A DNA stretch of 64,000 nucleotides. It comes from Metapseudomonas otitidis. GTDB taxonomy: Bacteria > Pseudomonadota > Gammaproteobacteria > Pseudomonadales > Pseudomonadaceae. The translations under genes and the position numbers were made by a program. The first letter of the stretch is position 1. Each line of letters opens with the position of its first letter. The DNA lies in contig NZ_FOJP01000002.1 of NCBI RefSeq assembly GCF_900111835.1, positions 1-64,000 on the forward strand, given 5' to 3'. Under the pieces are notes generated by a model. The model saw nothing but the letters and a program-made list of their open reading frames with translations, ran no database searches and had not been told where the DNA came from. Of the stretch, positions 48,618-61,566 are shown in pieces.

Positions 48618-48642
48618 AAACGCCCCGCTCTGGGGCGGGGCG
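48618..48642 (-). terminator. Intrinsic terminator after alkB2
   Basis: CGCCCCGC / GCGGGGCG stem, loop TCTGGG; on the minus strand it is followed by TTTGC. It lies 31 bp downstream of the alkB stop. Confidence 0.75.
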
Positions 48643-48672
48643 CTTGGGGGTGACGAGGGGGTAAGGGCGGGG

Positions 48673-49809
48673 TCAGGCGACCTGTTGCTGGTCGGTCAGC
48701 TGATGTTCTTCACCGGCGTAATAGGCGCGCACCCGCTTGTCCATCACGGCGCGCCACAGCGGCGGGAACAGCGCCAGGACGATCATCCCGGCATAGCCGT
48801 TGGGCAGCTGCGGGCTGTCGTCGAAATGGCGCAGCACCTGGTAGCGGCGCTTGGCGTAGGCGTGGTGGTCCGAGTGGCGCTGCAGGTGGAAGAGGAACAG
48901 GTTGGTGAGCAGGAAGTTGCTGTTCCAGGAGTGCGCCGGACTGGTGCGTTCATAGCGGCCGTTGTCCAGTTTGCGGCGGTGCAGGCCGTAGTGCTCCACG
49001 TAGTTGACGATCTCCAGCAGGGTGAAGGCCATCGCCGCCTGCACCAGGAAGAACACCCCGCCCAGCCAACCCAGGGCGAGGGTGAAACCCACCAGCATCG
49101 CGGCGCTCAGGGCGTACCACCACACCAGCTCGTTGCGCCAGTGCAGCGCCGGCAGCCCCTTGCGCTTGAGGCGCTGGGCCTCCAGGTTCCAGGCGTTGAG
49201 GAAGTTGTGCTTATAGGCGTGGGGCAGGAACTGGTAGAGGCTCTGGCCGAAGCGGGCGGAGGAGGCATCCTCCGGGGTGGAGACGTTCACGTGGTGGCCG
49301 CGCACGTGCTCCACCTTGAAACCGGCGTAGCACACCGCCGCCAGCAGGATGCCGCCGGCGCTCTGCTCCAGCAGAGGGTCCTTGTGGATCAGTTCGTGGG
49401 AGACGGTGATGCCGATGGCGCCCATCACCGTGCCCACCGAGAGCACCCAGCCGAGCTTGCCCACCCAGTTCCAGTCCGGGTGGTGGACGAACACCCAGCC
49501 GCTCCAGGCCAGCATCAGCAGCAGCAGCGGCAGGGTCATCAGGCTGAGGAAGCGGTAGTAGCCCTGGCCCTCCATGAACGGCACGTCGTCCGACTCGTCG
49601 GGGTTGGCCGGGTCGCGGCCGACGATGAAGTCGAGGAACGGAATCACCCCGAAGACGATGGTGATCACCAGCCAGGGCCAGGCATTGGGGTGGTCGCTGC
49701 CCAGCGACCAGTAGTAGCTCATGGGAATGCCGGCCACGGGGATCAGCCAGATCCAGTAGCCGACCTTCTTCAGGGCGATCATCCAGTTGGAGGGCAGGCG
49801 TTCGAACAT
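48673..49809 (-). CDS. alkB2: Alkane 1-monooxygenase (AlkB2-type)
   Basis: 378 aa integral membrane non-heme di-iron hydroxylase that oxidises n-alkanes at the terminal carbon with rubredoxin. All four histidine motifs are present: HELIHK, EHVRGHHVNV, NYVEHYGL and LQRHSDHHA. Six TM segments. The position between xdhA and a GntR gene next to smc is that of PA1525 alkB2. No rubredoxin or rubredoxin reductase gene is nearby, so these must be encoded elsewhere. ATG 49809 begins the conserved MFERLPSNW. Confidence 0.95.
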   Translation of the reverse strand: MFERLPSNWMIALKKVGYWIWLIPVAGIPMSYYWSLGSDHPNAWPWLVITIVFGVIPFLDFIVGRDPANPDESDDVPFMEGQGYYRFLSLMTLPLLLLMLAWSGWVFVHHPDWNWVGKLGWVLSVGTVMGAIGITVSHELIHKDPLLEQSAGGILLAAVCYAGFKVEHVRGHHVNVSTPEDASSARFGQSLYQFLPHAYKHNFLNAWNLEAQRLKRKGLPALHWRNELVWWYALSAAMLVGFTLALGWLGGVFFLVQAAMAFTLLEIVNYVEHYGLHRRKLDNGRYERTSPAHSWNSNFLLTNLFLFHLQRHSDHHAYAKRRYQVLRHFDDSPQLPNGYAGMIVLALFPPLWRAVMDKRVRAYYAGEEHQLTDQQQVA

Positions 49810-49844
49810 GGTGGGCTCCGTCCGTGCAGGTGGGTGGGTTATTC

Positions 49845-49865
49845 CAGGATTGTCAGACAATCCTG
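49845..49865. promoter_or_regulatory. Palindrome upstream of alkB2
   Basis: Perfect 9-bp arms CAGGATTGT / ACAATCCTG around CAG, 36 bp upstream of the alkB2 start. This position suits a repressor or activator at the alkB2 promoter; the divergent GntR-family protein is the natural candidate. Confidence 0.6.
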
Positions 49866-49932
49866 CGCCCCAACCCGGTGCAGAGCGACCGACCTTTAGG
49901 TCTGAATGCCCGCCGTCTGTCACCTTCGACGG

Positions 49933-49949
49933 GTAACACCCTGTGTTAC
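49933..49949. promoter_or_regulatory. Palindrome upstream of the gntR gene
   Basis: GTAACACCCTGTGTTAC, 7-bp arms with a 3-bp centre. It overlaps TACACT at 49948-49953, a candidate -10 for gntR, so it may serve autoregulation. The sequence differs from the palindrome at 49845. Confidence 0.55.
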
Positions 49950-50068
49950 ACTTCGCCCCCTGCCGCGTCCTGCGCAGATCCCTCGTGCATGATCCCTGCC
50001 GACCAGCCCGCTGCGCCGGACCCCGAGGGCGCCTGATCGACCCCCACAGCCAAGACCGAAGGAAAACC

Positions 50069-50728
50069 ATGACGTTCAAGGCACCGGACAGCCTCGCCGA
50101 ACAGATCGCCCACCACCTCGCCGAACGCATCATCCGAGGGGACCTGAAGGCCCGCGAACGCATCCAGGAGCAGAAGGTTACCCAGGCCCTCAACGTCAGC
50201 CGCGGGTCGGTGCGCGAAGCGCTGCTGATCCTCCAGCGCCGCCACCTGATCACCATCCTCCCGCACCGTGGCGCCCAGGTGTCCGAGCTCACCCCGCACC
50301 ATGTGCAGAGCCTCTACGCACTGATGATGGAGATGTACATCCTGCTGGGCTGTGCCGTTGCCCAGCGCTGGAAGAGCGAAGAGGACCTCGCGCCTTTCCT
50401 GGCCATCCAGCAGCGCCTGGAACAGAACCTGCAGGACCACGACATCAGCGGCTTCGTCGATTCCAGCTTCAGCATCATGCGTGCGGCCTATGCCTTCGCC
50501 GACAACCCCTACCTGGAGGAGACGGTGGAGAATCTGCTGCCGGCCATCAGCCGCACCTACCACCTGGCGCTGGAGCAGCGCAAAGGCGAGATGGCGCAGT
50601 TCATGGCCGCCTTCGCCGAGCTGCTCAAGGCAGTGATCGGCCGCGACCTGGCGCGCATCCGCGAAGTGCTGGTGGGCTACGGCCAGCACAACTGCCAGCT
50701 GGTGCTCGCCGCCCTGGCCGGCCACTGA
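50069..50728 (+). CDS. GntR family (FCD) transcriptional regulator
   Basis: 219 aa. N-terminal winged HTH (LAEQIAHHLAERIIRGDLKARERIQEQ, VSRGSVREALLILQRRHLI) and an alpha-helical FCD effector domain. The metal-ligand His residues of many FCD domains are not obvious. ATG 50069 has AAGGAAAA upstream and gives the usual start. Same place as PA1526 beside alkB2 and smc; regulation of alkB2 is plausible but not shown. Confidence 0.92.
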   Translation: MTFKAPDSLAEQIAHHLAERIIRGDLKARERIQEQKVTQALNVSRGSVREALLILQRRHLITILPHRGAQVSELTPHHVQSLYALMMEMYILLGCAVAQRWKSEEDLAPFLAIQQRLEQNLQDHDISGFVDSSFSIMRAAYAFADNPYLEETVENLLPAISRTYHLALEQRKGEMAQFMAAFAELLKAVIGRDLARIREVLVGYGQHNCQLVLAALAGH

Positions 50729-50752
50729 CGCCACTGACCGGGAGAGGCGCCC

Positions 50753-53700
50753 ATGCGGCTCAAGTGCATCAAGCTGGCCGGGTTCAAGTCCTTCGTCGAC
50801 CCCACCACGGTCAACTTCCCCAGCAACATGTCGGCGGTGGTGGGCCCCAACGGCTGCGGCAAGTCCAACATCATCGACGCCGTGCGCTGGGTGATGGGCG
50901 AGAGCTCGGCCAAGAACCTGCGCGGCGAGTCGATGACCGACGTCATCTTCAACGGCTCCAATACCCGCAAGCCGGTGGCCCAGGCCAGCATCGAGCTGAT
51001 CTTCGACAACTCGGACAACTCCCTGGTGGGCGAATACGCCGCCTTCGCCGAGATTTCCATTCGCCGCCGCGTCAGCCGTGACGGCCAGAACACCTACTTC
51101 CTCAACGGCACCAAGTGCCGCCGCCGGGACATCACCGACATCTTCCTCGGCACCGGCCTGGGGCCGCGCAGCTACTCCATCATCGAGCAGGGGATGATCT
51201 CCAAGCTCATCGAGGCCAAGCCCGAGGACCTGCGCAACTTCATTGAGGAAGCCGCCGGCATCTCCAAGTACAAGGAGCGCCGCCGCGAGACCGAGAACCG
51301 CATCCGCCGCACCCACGAGAACCTGGCGCGCCTGACCGACCTGCGCGAAGAGCTGGAGCGCCAGCTCGACCGCCTGCACCGGCAGGCCCAGGCGGCTGAG
51401 AAGTACCAGGAATACAAGGCCGAGGAGCGCCAGCTCAAGGCCCAGCTGTCCGCACTCAAGTGGCAGGCGCTGAACGAGCAGGTGGGCCAGCGCGAGGGCG
51501 TGATCGGCAGCCAGGAGGTGGCCTTCGAGGCACTGGTGGCCGAGCAGCGCAACGCCGACGCCGCCATCGAGCGCCTGCGTGACGGCCACCACGAGCTGTC
51601 CGAGCGCTTCAACCTGGTGCAGGGCCGCTTCTATTCCGTGGGGGGTGACATCGCCCGGGTCGAGCAGAGCATCCAGCACGGCCAGCAGCGCCAGCGGCAA
51701 CTGCAGGACGACCTGCGCGACGCCGAGCGTGCCCGCCAGGAGACCGAGTCCCACCTGGGGCATGACCGCACCCTGCTGGCGACCCTCGGCGAAGAGATGG
51801 ACATGCTCATCCCCGAGCAGGAACTCAGCGCCGCCGCCGCCGAAGAGGCCAGCGCCCAGCTGGAAGAGGCCGAGGCCGGCATGCAGGGCTGGCAGGAGCG
51901 CTGGGACGGTTTCAACCAGCGTAGCGCCGAGCCCCGGCGCCAGGCCGAAGTGCAGCAGGCGCGCATCCAGCAGCTGGAACAGAGCCTCGAACGCGTGCTG
52001 GAACGCGAACGTCGCCTGGCGGATGAGCGTACCCAGCTGGCCGCCGACCCCGAGAGCGCGGCCATCCTCGAATTGAATGAACAGGCCGCCGCTGGCGAGC
52101 TGGAGCTGGAAACCCTGCAGGCCGCCGAAGAGGCCCTGGTGGAGCGCCTGGAGCAGCTGCGTGATGAACTGCAGCGCGCCAGCCAGGCCCAGCAGCAGGC
52201 CCAGGGCGAGCTGCAGCGCCTCAACGGCCGCATCGCCTCGCTGGAAGCCCTGCAGCAGGCCGCCCTCGACCCCGGCGCCGGCACGGCGGACTGGCTGCGT
52301 GAGCATGGGCTCGACCAGCGCCCGCGCCTGGCCGAAGGCCTGCGGGTGGAGGCGGGCTGGGAACTGGCGGTGGAGACCGTCCTCGGGGCCGACCTGCAGG
52401 CCGTGCAACTGGATGACTTCCAGGGGCTCGACCTGGCCGGCTTCAGCCAGGGCGACCTGCGCCTGGTGGCCGCCGGCCAAGGCGGTGCACGAATCGCTGG
52501 TAGCCTGCTGGACAAGGTGGAGTCACGGCTCGACCTGGCCCCCTGGCTCGGCCGTGTGCGCCCGGTGGAGAGCCTGGACGAGGCCCTGGCCGGCCGCGCC
52601 GCGCTGGCCGCCGACGAAAGCCTGATCAGCCGCGATGGCTACTGGGTCGGGCGCAACTTCCTCCGCGTCCGTCGCGCCAGCGAAGCGGAAAGCGGCCTGC
52701 TGGCCCGTGGCCAGGAGCTGGAGCGCCTGCACGCCGAGCGTGACGAGCGCGAAGCCACCCTGGAGCGCCTCGACGAGGCCCTGCAAACCCTGCGGGACCA
52801 GCAGCGCCAGCAGGAAGAAACCCGTGAACAGCAACGCCGCCAGGTGCAGGACGAGGCGCGTCGCCTGTCCGAGGTGAAGGCCCGCCTGTCCGCCCAGCAG
52901 GCGCGGGTCGAGCAGCTCAACCTGCGTCGCCAGCGCCTGGAAGCGGAGCTGGCCGAGCTCGATGAACAGCGCGCCCTGGAGCATGAGCAACTGGGCGAAG
53001 CCCGCCTGGTGCTGCAGGACGCCCTGGACGCCATGGCCACCGACACCGAGCAGCGCGAACGCCTGCTGGCCGAGCGCGATGACCTGCGCGAACGCCTCGA
53101 CCGCATCCGCCAGGAGGCACGCCAGCACAAGGACCAGGCCCACCAGTTGGCCGTGCGCCTGGGCTCCCTGCGGGCCCAGCACGACTCGACACGCCAGGCC
53201 CTAGAGCGCCTCAGCCAGCAGTTCGAACGCCTCGAAGAGCGTCGCGAGCAGCTCAGCCTCAACCTGGAGGAGGGTGCCGCCCCGCTGGAAGAGCTGCGCA
53301 TGAAGCTGGAAGAGCTGCTGGAACGGCGCATGGCGGTGGAAGACGAACTCAAGCTCGCCCGGCTCGCCCTCGAGGATGCCGACCGCGAACTGCGCGACGC
53401 CGAGAAGCGCCGCACCCAGGCCGAGCAGCAATCGCAACTGCTGCGCGGCCAGCTGGAGCAGCAACGCATGGAGTGGCAGGCCCTGACCGTGCGCCGCAAG
53501 GCGCTGCAGGACCAGTTGCTGGAGGACGGCTACGACCTGCATGGCGTGCTCGCCACGCTGCCCGAGGGCGCCAGCGAGCCCGCCTGGGACGAGGAGCTGG
53601 AGCGACTGGCCGCGCGCATCCAGCGCCTGGGCCCGATCAACCTGGCGGCTATCGACGAATACCAGCAGCAGTCCGAGCGCAAACGCTACCTGGACGCACA

Positions 53701-54241
53701 GAACGATGACCTGGTGGAGGCGCTGGACACGCTGGAGAACGTCATCCGCAAGATCGACAAGGAGACCCGCAACCGCTTCAAGGAAACCTTCGACCAGATC
53801 AACGCCGGCCTCCAGGCGCTGTTCCCGAAGGTCTTCGGGGGTGGCCACGCCTACCTGGAGCTGACCGGCGAAGACCTGCTGGACACCGGGGTCGCCATCA
53901 TGGCGCGCCCGCCAGGCAAGAAGAACAGCACCATCCACCTGCTGTCCGGTGGCGAGAAGGCCCTTACCGCGCTGGCGCTGGTGTTCGCCATCTTCCAGCT
54001 CAACCCCGCGCCGTTCTGCATGCTCGACGAGGTGGATGCGCCGCTGGACGACGCGAACGTCGGCCGTTATGCACGATTGGTCAAGGAAATGTCGGAGAAG
54101 GTCCAGTTCATCTATATCACCCACAACAAGATCGCCATGGAGATGGCCGACCAGTTGATGGGCGTGACCATGCACGAGCCGGGATGCTCACGGTTGGTCG
54201 CCGTGGATGTCGAGGAGGCGCTTTCCCTCGTAGAGGCCTGA
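50753..54241 (+). CDS. smc: Chromosome segregation ATPase SMC
   Basis: 1162 aa. ABC-type head with Walker A GPNGCGKSN (31-39), long coiled coil (about 170-500 and 660-1000) interrupted by the hinge (about 510-650: DPGAGTADWLREHG), and C-terminal head with signature LLSGGEKAL and Walker B FCMLDEVDAPLD. SMC organises and condenses the chromosome with ScpAB. Start ATG with GGGAGAGG upstream. Confidence 0.97.
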   Translation: MRLKCIKLAGFKSFVDPTTVNFPSNMSAVVGPNGCGKSNIIDAVRWVMGESSAKNLRGESMTDVIFNGSNTRKPVAQASIELIFDNSDNSLVGEYAAFAEISIRRRVSRDGQNTYFLNGTKCRRRDITDIFLGTGLGPRSYSIIEQGMISKLIEAKPEDLRNFIEEAAGISKYKERRRETENRIRRTHENLARLTDLREELERQLDRLHRQAQAAEKYQEYKAEERQLKAQLSALKWQALNEQVGQREGVIGSQEVAFEALVAEQRNADAAIERLRDGHHELSERFNLVQGRFYSVGGDIARVEQSIQHGQQRQRQLQDDLRDAERARQETESHLGHDRTLLATLGEEMDMLIPEQELSAAAAEEASAQLEEAEAGMQGWQERWDGFNQRSAEPRRQAEVQQARIQQLEQSLERVLERERRLADERTQLAADPESAAILELNEQAAAGELELETLQAAEEALVERLEQLRDELQRASQAQQQAQGELQRLNGRIASLEALQQAALDPGAGTADWLREHGLDQRPRLAEGLRVEAGWELAVETVLGADLQAVQLDDFQGLDLAGFSQGDLRLVAAGQGGARIAGSLLDKVESRLDLAPWLGRVRPVESLDEALAGRAALAADESLISRDGYWVGRNFLRVRRASEAESGLLARGQELERLHAERDEREATLERLDEALQTLRDQQRQQEETREQQRRQVQDEARRLSEVKARLSAQQARVEQLNLRRQRLEAELAELDEQRALEHEQLGEARLVLQDALDAMATDTEQRERLLAERDDLRERLDRIRQEARQHKDQAHQLAVRLGSLRAQHDSTRQALERLSQQFERLEERREQLSLNLEEGAAPLEELRMKLEELLERRMAVEDELKLARLALEDADRELRDAEKRRTQAEQQSQLLRGQLEQQRMEWQALTVRRKALQDQLLEDGYDLHGVLATLPEGASEPAWDEELERLAARIQRLGPINLAAIDEYQQQSERKRYLDAQNDDLVEALDTLENVIRKIDKETRNRFKETFDQINAGLQALFPKVFGGGHAYLELTGEDLLDTGVAIMARPPGKKNSTIHLLSGGEKALTALALVFAIFQLNPAPFCMLDEVDAPLDDANVGRYARLVKEMSEKVQFIYITHNKIAMEMADQLMGVTMHEPGCSRLVAVDVEEALSLVEA

Positions 54242-54453
54242 CACGCCCGGCCGGCAATGCCGCCCGGGTTGCCCTGCAGGCCTCGTGATCAGAGGTTTCT
54301 CTGCTGGGCTGGCCGTGCTAGCTTAATGCCCAATTTTTTTGACACGTGGAAAACGCCATTGGGAACATGGAGTTGGGCGCCACGTTTTCAGAGGACCGGA
54401 TGTCCTTTCTTCATCACTATCAGAATATTTTTTGACCAGGGGACACAGGATTA

Positions 54454-57706
<3,253 letters not shown>

Positions 57707-57719
57707 GGCGCCACACATG

Positions 57720-57749
57720 AAAAGGCCGGGCTTCGATGCCCGGCCTTTT
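57720..57749. terminator. Bidirectional terminator between ligA and the HU gene
   Basis: AAAAGGCCGGGC / GCCCGGCCTTTT, loop TTCGAT, T-runs in both directions. Confidence 0.95.
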
Positions 57750-57753
57750 CGTA

Positions 57754-58035
57754 TCAGCCGTTGATGGCGTCGGTCAGGGCCTTGGCCGGCACCAGCTTGA
57801 CCACCTTCTTCGCGGCGATCTCGATGCTCTTGCCGGTCTGCGGGTTGCGGCCGGTGCGCGCCGGGCGTTCGCTGACCTTGAGCTTGCCGATGCCCGGCAG
57901 GGTGATCTCATCGCCGTTCTCCAGCGAGTCGCTGACGATCTCGCTCAGTTGCTCCAGCACGGCGCGCACGGTGGCGCGGGTGGCGTCTGTGGCGTCGGCG
58001 ATGTCGGCGATGAGTTGGTCTTTGGTGAGTGCCAT
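57754..58035 (-). CDS. HU family DNA-binding protein
   Basis: 93 aa. N-terminal helices (MALTKDQLIADIADATDATRATV) and the DNA-binding arm with PGIGKLKVSERPARTGRNPQTG followed by KVVKLVPAKAL. This is the standard HU/IHF fold; the RNPQTG tip includes the intercalating Pro. It is distinct from canonical HupA/HupB, one of several HU paralogues in pseudomonads. Monocistronic. Confidence 0.94.
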   Translation of the reverse strand: MALTKDQLIADIADATDATRATVRAVLEQLSEIVSDSLENGDEITLPGIGKLKVSERPARTGRNPQTGKSIEIAAKKVVKLVPAKALTDAING

Positions 58036-58169
58036 GGGGGTGCTCCGATGAAGATGAAGGCGCCCGGCTCTAAGCGGGGCGGGGGCACGCTAGCACAGAT
58101 CGGTTTCCCGCGCGTTGCAGGGAGTCGGGCTACGCTTGTGCGAATCGCCGCGCCCTGGGGAGAGTCGTC

Positions 58170-59804
58170 ATGCTGCAAGCCTTCGCCGACCTGAGTTTCC
58201 GTTGGAAGATCACGTTGCCCATCCTGCTCCTGCTGGTCCTGCTCGCGCTGCTGGGCGGGCTCGGCGTGCAGGGGCTCAACCAGGTGGTCGACTCCAGTGC
58301 CCGCCTGACCAATCGCTACCTGCCCGCCGTCAGTCTGTTGCTGAACGCCGACCGCGACCTCTACCAGGCCTTCACCGCCGAGCGCAGCCTGCTGGACGAG
58401 AGCTCCGGGGACTTCGTCACCCAGCTCAAGTCCGACCATGCCGAGAACCTCCAGCAGGCCTACGACCGGGTGCACAAGTACGCCGACCTCAAGCCCGGTG
58501 ACGAGGCTCGCCAGCTGGTGGCCAGCTTCGACCGTGGGTTTGCCGAGTGGAAAGCCACCTCGCTGAAGGTGGTGGCCCTGTCCTCCAGCGAGCCCGAGGC
58601 GGCCAGTCGCCTGAGCTTCGGCGACAGCGAGAAGCAGTTCCAGGCCATGCGCGATGTCATCAACAAGCTGGGTGAGCTGGAGGATGCCGAAGCCAGCGCC
58701 GAGGGCCTGGCATCCACCGCCCTGGGTCAGCAGCGCAGCCTCCAGCAGGGCGTGATCATGGCCGTTGCCTGCGGCATCTGCCTGGTGCTGGTGCTGGGGT
58801 TCCCCACCCTGGTGACCCGCCCGCTGCATCGCCTGCTGGAACGCATCGAGCAGATCGCCGAGGGCGACGGCGACCTGCGTGTACGGCTGGAAGTCACCTC
58901 GCGGGATGAACTGGGCAAGCTCAGCCATGCCTTCAACCGCTTCCTCGACAAGCTCCAGCCGTTGATCCGTGAAGTCGGCCGCGTGACCGACGAGGTGGCC
59001 AACTCCGCCCGCAGCCTGGCCGGCCTGGCGGCCGCCAATGACCGCCTGATCACCAGCGAGCACGCCGCCGTCGACCAGGTGAGCACCGCTGCCACCGAGA
59101 TGAGCGCCGCCGTCCACGAGGTGGCCCGCAGCGCACAGAACGCCGCCGATGCCGCCCGCCACGCCGAAAGTCAGTCCCGCGAGGGCGCCCAGGTGGTGGG
59201 GGCCACAATCCGTGCCATCCGCCAGCTCGCCCAGGAAGTGGAGAGCGCCTCCACCACCATCGAGACGCTGCAGCAGGAGACCGCCAACATCGGCGCGGTG
59301 CTCGCTGTCATCAAGGGCATCGCCGACCAGACCAACCTGCTGGCACTGAACGCCGCCATCGAAGCCGCCCGGGCGGGCGAGCAGGGCAGAGGGTTCGCGG
59401 TGGTAGCCGATGAGGTTCGCGCACTGGCTGCCCGCACCCAGGACTCCACCAAGGACATCCAGGAAATGATCGCCCGCCTGCAGGTCGGCGTTGAGAATGC
59501 CGTGCGGGCCATGCAGGCCGGCAGTCATCAGGCGCGGGACAGCGTCGAGCGCGCCGCCGGGGTGGACCAGGCCCTGAGCGACACCGGCGATTCGGTGCAG
59601 CGGATCAACGACATGGCCGCGCAGATCGCCACCGCCTGCGAGGAGCAGAGCAGCGTGACGGAGGAGATCGCCCGCAACATCAGCGACATCCGCAACCTGT
59701 CCATGGAGGCCTCGCAGACCTCGGACCAGAGCACCCAGGCCAGCCGGCACCTGTCCGAGCTGTCCAGCGGCCTGGCCAGCCTGGTGGGGCGCTTCCGGGT
59801 CTGA
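58170..59804 (+). CDS. Methyl-accepting chemotaxis protein, four-helix-bundle sensor
   Basis: 544 aa. TM1 at about 14-34, periplasmic four-helix-bundle (4HB_MCP-like) sensor, TM2 at about 190-212, HAMP, and signalling tip around [16 protein letters not shown]. No CheR pentapeptide. Ligand unknown. It is the last resident chromosomal protein gene before ffs and the island. Confidence 0.9.
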   Translation: MLQAFADLSFRWKITLPILLLLVLLALLGGLGVQGLNQVVDSSARLTNRYLPAVSLLLNADRDLYQAFTAERSLLDESSGDFVTQLKSDHAENLQQAYDRVHKYADLKPGDEARQLVASFDRGFAEWKATSLKVVALSSSEPEAASRLSFGDSEKQFQAMRDVINKLGELEDAEASAEGLASTALGQQRSLQQGVIMAVACGICLVLVLGFPTLVTRPLHRLLERIEQIAEGDGDLRVRLEVTSRDELGKLSHAFNRFLDKLQPLIREVGRVTDEVANSARSLAGLAAANDRLITSEHAAVDQVSTAATEMSAAVHEVARSAQNAADAARHAESQSREGAQVVGATIRAIRQLAQEVESASTTIETLQQETANIGAVLAVIKGIADQTNLLALNAAIEAARAGEQGRGFAVVADEVRALAARTQDSTKDIQEMIARLQVGVENAVRAMQAGSHQARDSVERAAGVDQALSDTGDSVQRINDMAAQIATACEEQSSVTEEIARNISDIRNLSMEASQTSDQSTQASRHLSELSSGLASLVGRFRV

Positions 59805-59839
59805 ACGCAAGTGCTTGTCAGGAAAAGTGATTTCAGCGG

Positions 59840-59895
59840 TTGTAAGTTTGCCAAGAGCCAGTACAATGGCGCGGCTCGCCGATCTGGCGAGCCGC
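59840..59895 (+). promoter_or_regulatory. Promoter and leader hairpin of ffs
   Basis: TTGTAA (59840-59845) and TACAAT (59862-59867) with a 16-bp spacer form a candidate sigma70 promoter. A perfect 10-bp stem GCGGCTCGCC / GGCGAGCCGC with GATCT loop (59871-59895) lies between it and the mature 4.5S RNA, so transcripts would start in or before the hairpin. It may guide processing of the precursor. Confidence 0.6.
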
Positions 59896-59900
59896 GTTAT

Positions 59901-60010
59901 GGTGGCCCTGCCGGTCCCCCCGCATTGATCAGCCGTGAACCCGGTCAGGCCCGGAAGGGAGCAGCCGCAGCGGTGACATCGAGTGCCGGGGTGTGGCTGG
60001 TGGGGTCGCC
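59901..60010 (+). ncRNA. ffs: 4.5S signal recognition particle RNA (small type)
   Basis: About 110 nt. Core domain IV sequence GGTCAGGCCCGGAAGGGAGC with the GGAA tetraloop and the asymmetric loop AGCAGCC; the two ends (GGTGGCCC / GGGGTCGCC) pair. It binds Ffh for co-translational targeting. In pseudomonads ffs is followed by dnaX (recalled); here an integrase follows 76 bp downstream. Confidence 0.95.
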
Positions 60011-60085
60011 TCCATTTCTGTAAGTAATTGATTTCTAACGGTTTTTCGCTCTGGAGCACGCAGGTGATCCAAAGGGTGATCCACC

Positions 60086-61537
60086 GTGTCAGCTCTTCCC
60101 TCCTACCTCTGGTTGTCTCGGCATTCGATCTTCTATTTCAGGATCGTGGTGCCCGAAGTCATACGCCCGTTATTTCCTTGCGTTGAGATCCGTCGCTCCC
60201 TGCAGACCCGCTGCAAGCGCGAAGCCTTGATTCGTGGCCGTGAGTTGCTCTTGCAGGTTCAGCGCCTCTACACCCAAGCCTTCCAGGGGATTCGGCCTTG
60301 TCTGGATGTCTTGTGTGGTGGTTGGGAGGCTGGAGGCAAGAGAGTCGCCAGTTGGGCCTCATGGCTCCGTCAGCAGCAGTTGGTCATGGCGGCTGCTGGA
60401 GCGCCCCTGCAGGGGCAGTCTGGAGCGAATGGCGAGGTGGGGCAGGGTAGAGTGGCAGAAGGCACTCAGAAGCTCCGCAGAGCCTCTGCAAGAGCCTCTT
60501 CAGGTCAGGGCATGGGGTTAGTACCAGATTCGCCCAGTACGTCTCCTCGCTTCTCCAAGGTGGTCGAGGAGTGCTTGGGGCAGCAGGGGCAGGAAGGCGT
60601 CTCGACCAAGACCATCGACGACAAGCGATCCGTTGCATCCCTACTGGTGCGTATCATCGGTGACATGCCCATTGACCTGATCACCCGCCAGGATGCCAGG
60701 AAGTTCCGCGAGACAGCTCTCAAGCTGCCCCCGCGTCTCAATCAGCTCCCCGAAGGTCAATCCTTGGAGGAGATCATCAAGACGGCAACGAGCACGATCA
60801 GCCACACTACGTTCAACAACTATGTGAAGAACCTGACAACCTTCTTCTCCTACGCCATCCGTGAGGGCTACTGCGAGCGCAATCCCTTCGATGGGCTGAG
60901 GGTGAAGCAGCGGGGCAAGGTCAGCGAGGAGCGCAGTGTCTTTACCGAGGAGGAACTGCGCCGATTGTTCTCGACGGAGGTATACGCCTCAGCCGGCACC
61001 AAGAAGCCGAATCAGTACTGGCTGCCGCTGCTGGGGCTGTACACCGGAGCGAGGCTCAATGAGCTGTGTCAGCTCTACCTCGACGATGTGGTGACCATCA
61101 ACGGTGTGGACTGCCTCCACATTCGAGCATCACGACCCGATCAGAAGCTCAAGACTGCATCTTCCGAGCGGCTGGTGCCGATTCATTCCAAGTTGAAAAC
61201 GCTGGGCTTCATTGAGTTCATTCAGAAACAGCGAGCGGCAGGGTATCAGCGTGTCTTCCCTGAGCTGACCTGCCATAAGAAGCATGGCTATGCGGCTGCT
61301 CCTTCCAAATGGTTTGCACGGATTAGGGCTCAAATGGCGTTTGAAGGAAAAAAGGACTTCCATAGCTTTAGGCATACCGTGGCTGACCACTTGAAGCAGA
61401 AGGGCGTATCGGAAGCGCTTGTGGGAGGTATCTTGGGTCATCAGACCGGGGGAATAACCTTCGGCCGTTATGGGAAGGATTACAGGCCGGAAGTGCTTGC
61501 GCCGGTGGTAGAGCTTCTTACGCTGAATGTGTTGTAG
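60086..61537 (+). CDS. int: Tyrosine site-specific integrase
   Basis: 483 aa from GTG 60086 (AAAGGG 9 nt upstream). N-terminal short domain (YLWLSRHSIFYFRIVVPE, DUF6538-like), an unusual Gly/Ser/Gln-rich spacer (about 105-150), SAM-like core-binding domain (about 155-265) and catalytic domain with Arg323 (YTGARLNE), His426-x-x-Arg429 (HSFRH), His452 (GHQTGG) and Tyr462 (FGRYGK). All catalytic residues are present. It sits beside its probable attachment site at ffs. A weak GGGGCG/CGCCCC hairpin follows the stop. Confidence 0.92.
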   Translation: MSALPSYLWLSRHSIFYFRIVVPEVIRPLFPCVEIRRSLQTRCKREALIRGRELLLQVQRLYTQAFQGIRPCLDVLCGGWEAGGKRVASWASWLRQQQLVMAAAGAPLQGQSGANGEVGQGRVAEGTQKLRRASARASSGQGMGLVPDSPSTSPRFSKVVEECLGQQGQEGVSTKTIDDKRSVASLLVRIIGDMPIDLITRQDARKFRETALKLPPRLNQLPEGQSLEEIIKTATSTISHTTFNNYVKNLTTFFSYAIREGYCERNPFDGLRVKQRGKVSEERSVFTEEELRRLFSTEVYASAGTKKPNQYWLPLLGLYTGARLNELCQLYLDDVVTINGVDCLHIRASRPDQKLKTASSERLVPIHSKLKTLGFIEFIQKQRAAGYQRVFPELTCHKKHGYAAAPSKWFARIRAQMAFEGKKDFHSFRHTVADHLKQKGVSEALVGGILGHQTGGITFGRYGKDYRPEVLAPVVELLTLNVL

Positions 61538-61566
61538 GGGGGGCGTTTTTGGCGCCCCGGTGGTTG

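Noticed and set aside
49946-52480. Open frame of more than 800 codons antisense to gntR and smc
   Set aside because: Mirror image of coding bias in smc; no domain pattern, no ribosome-binding site and it crosses two good genes.
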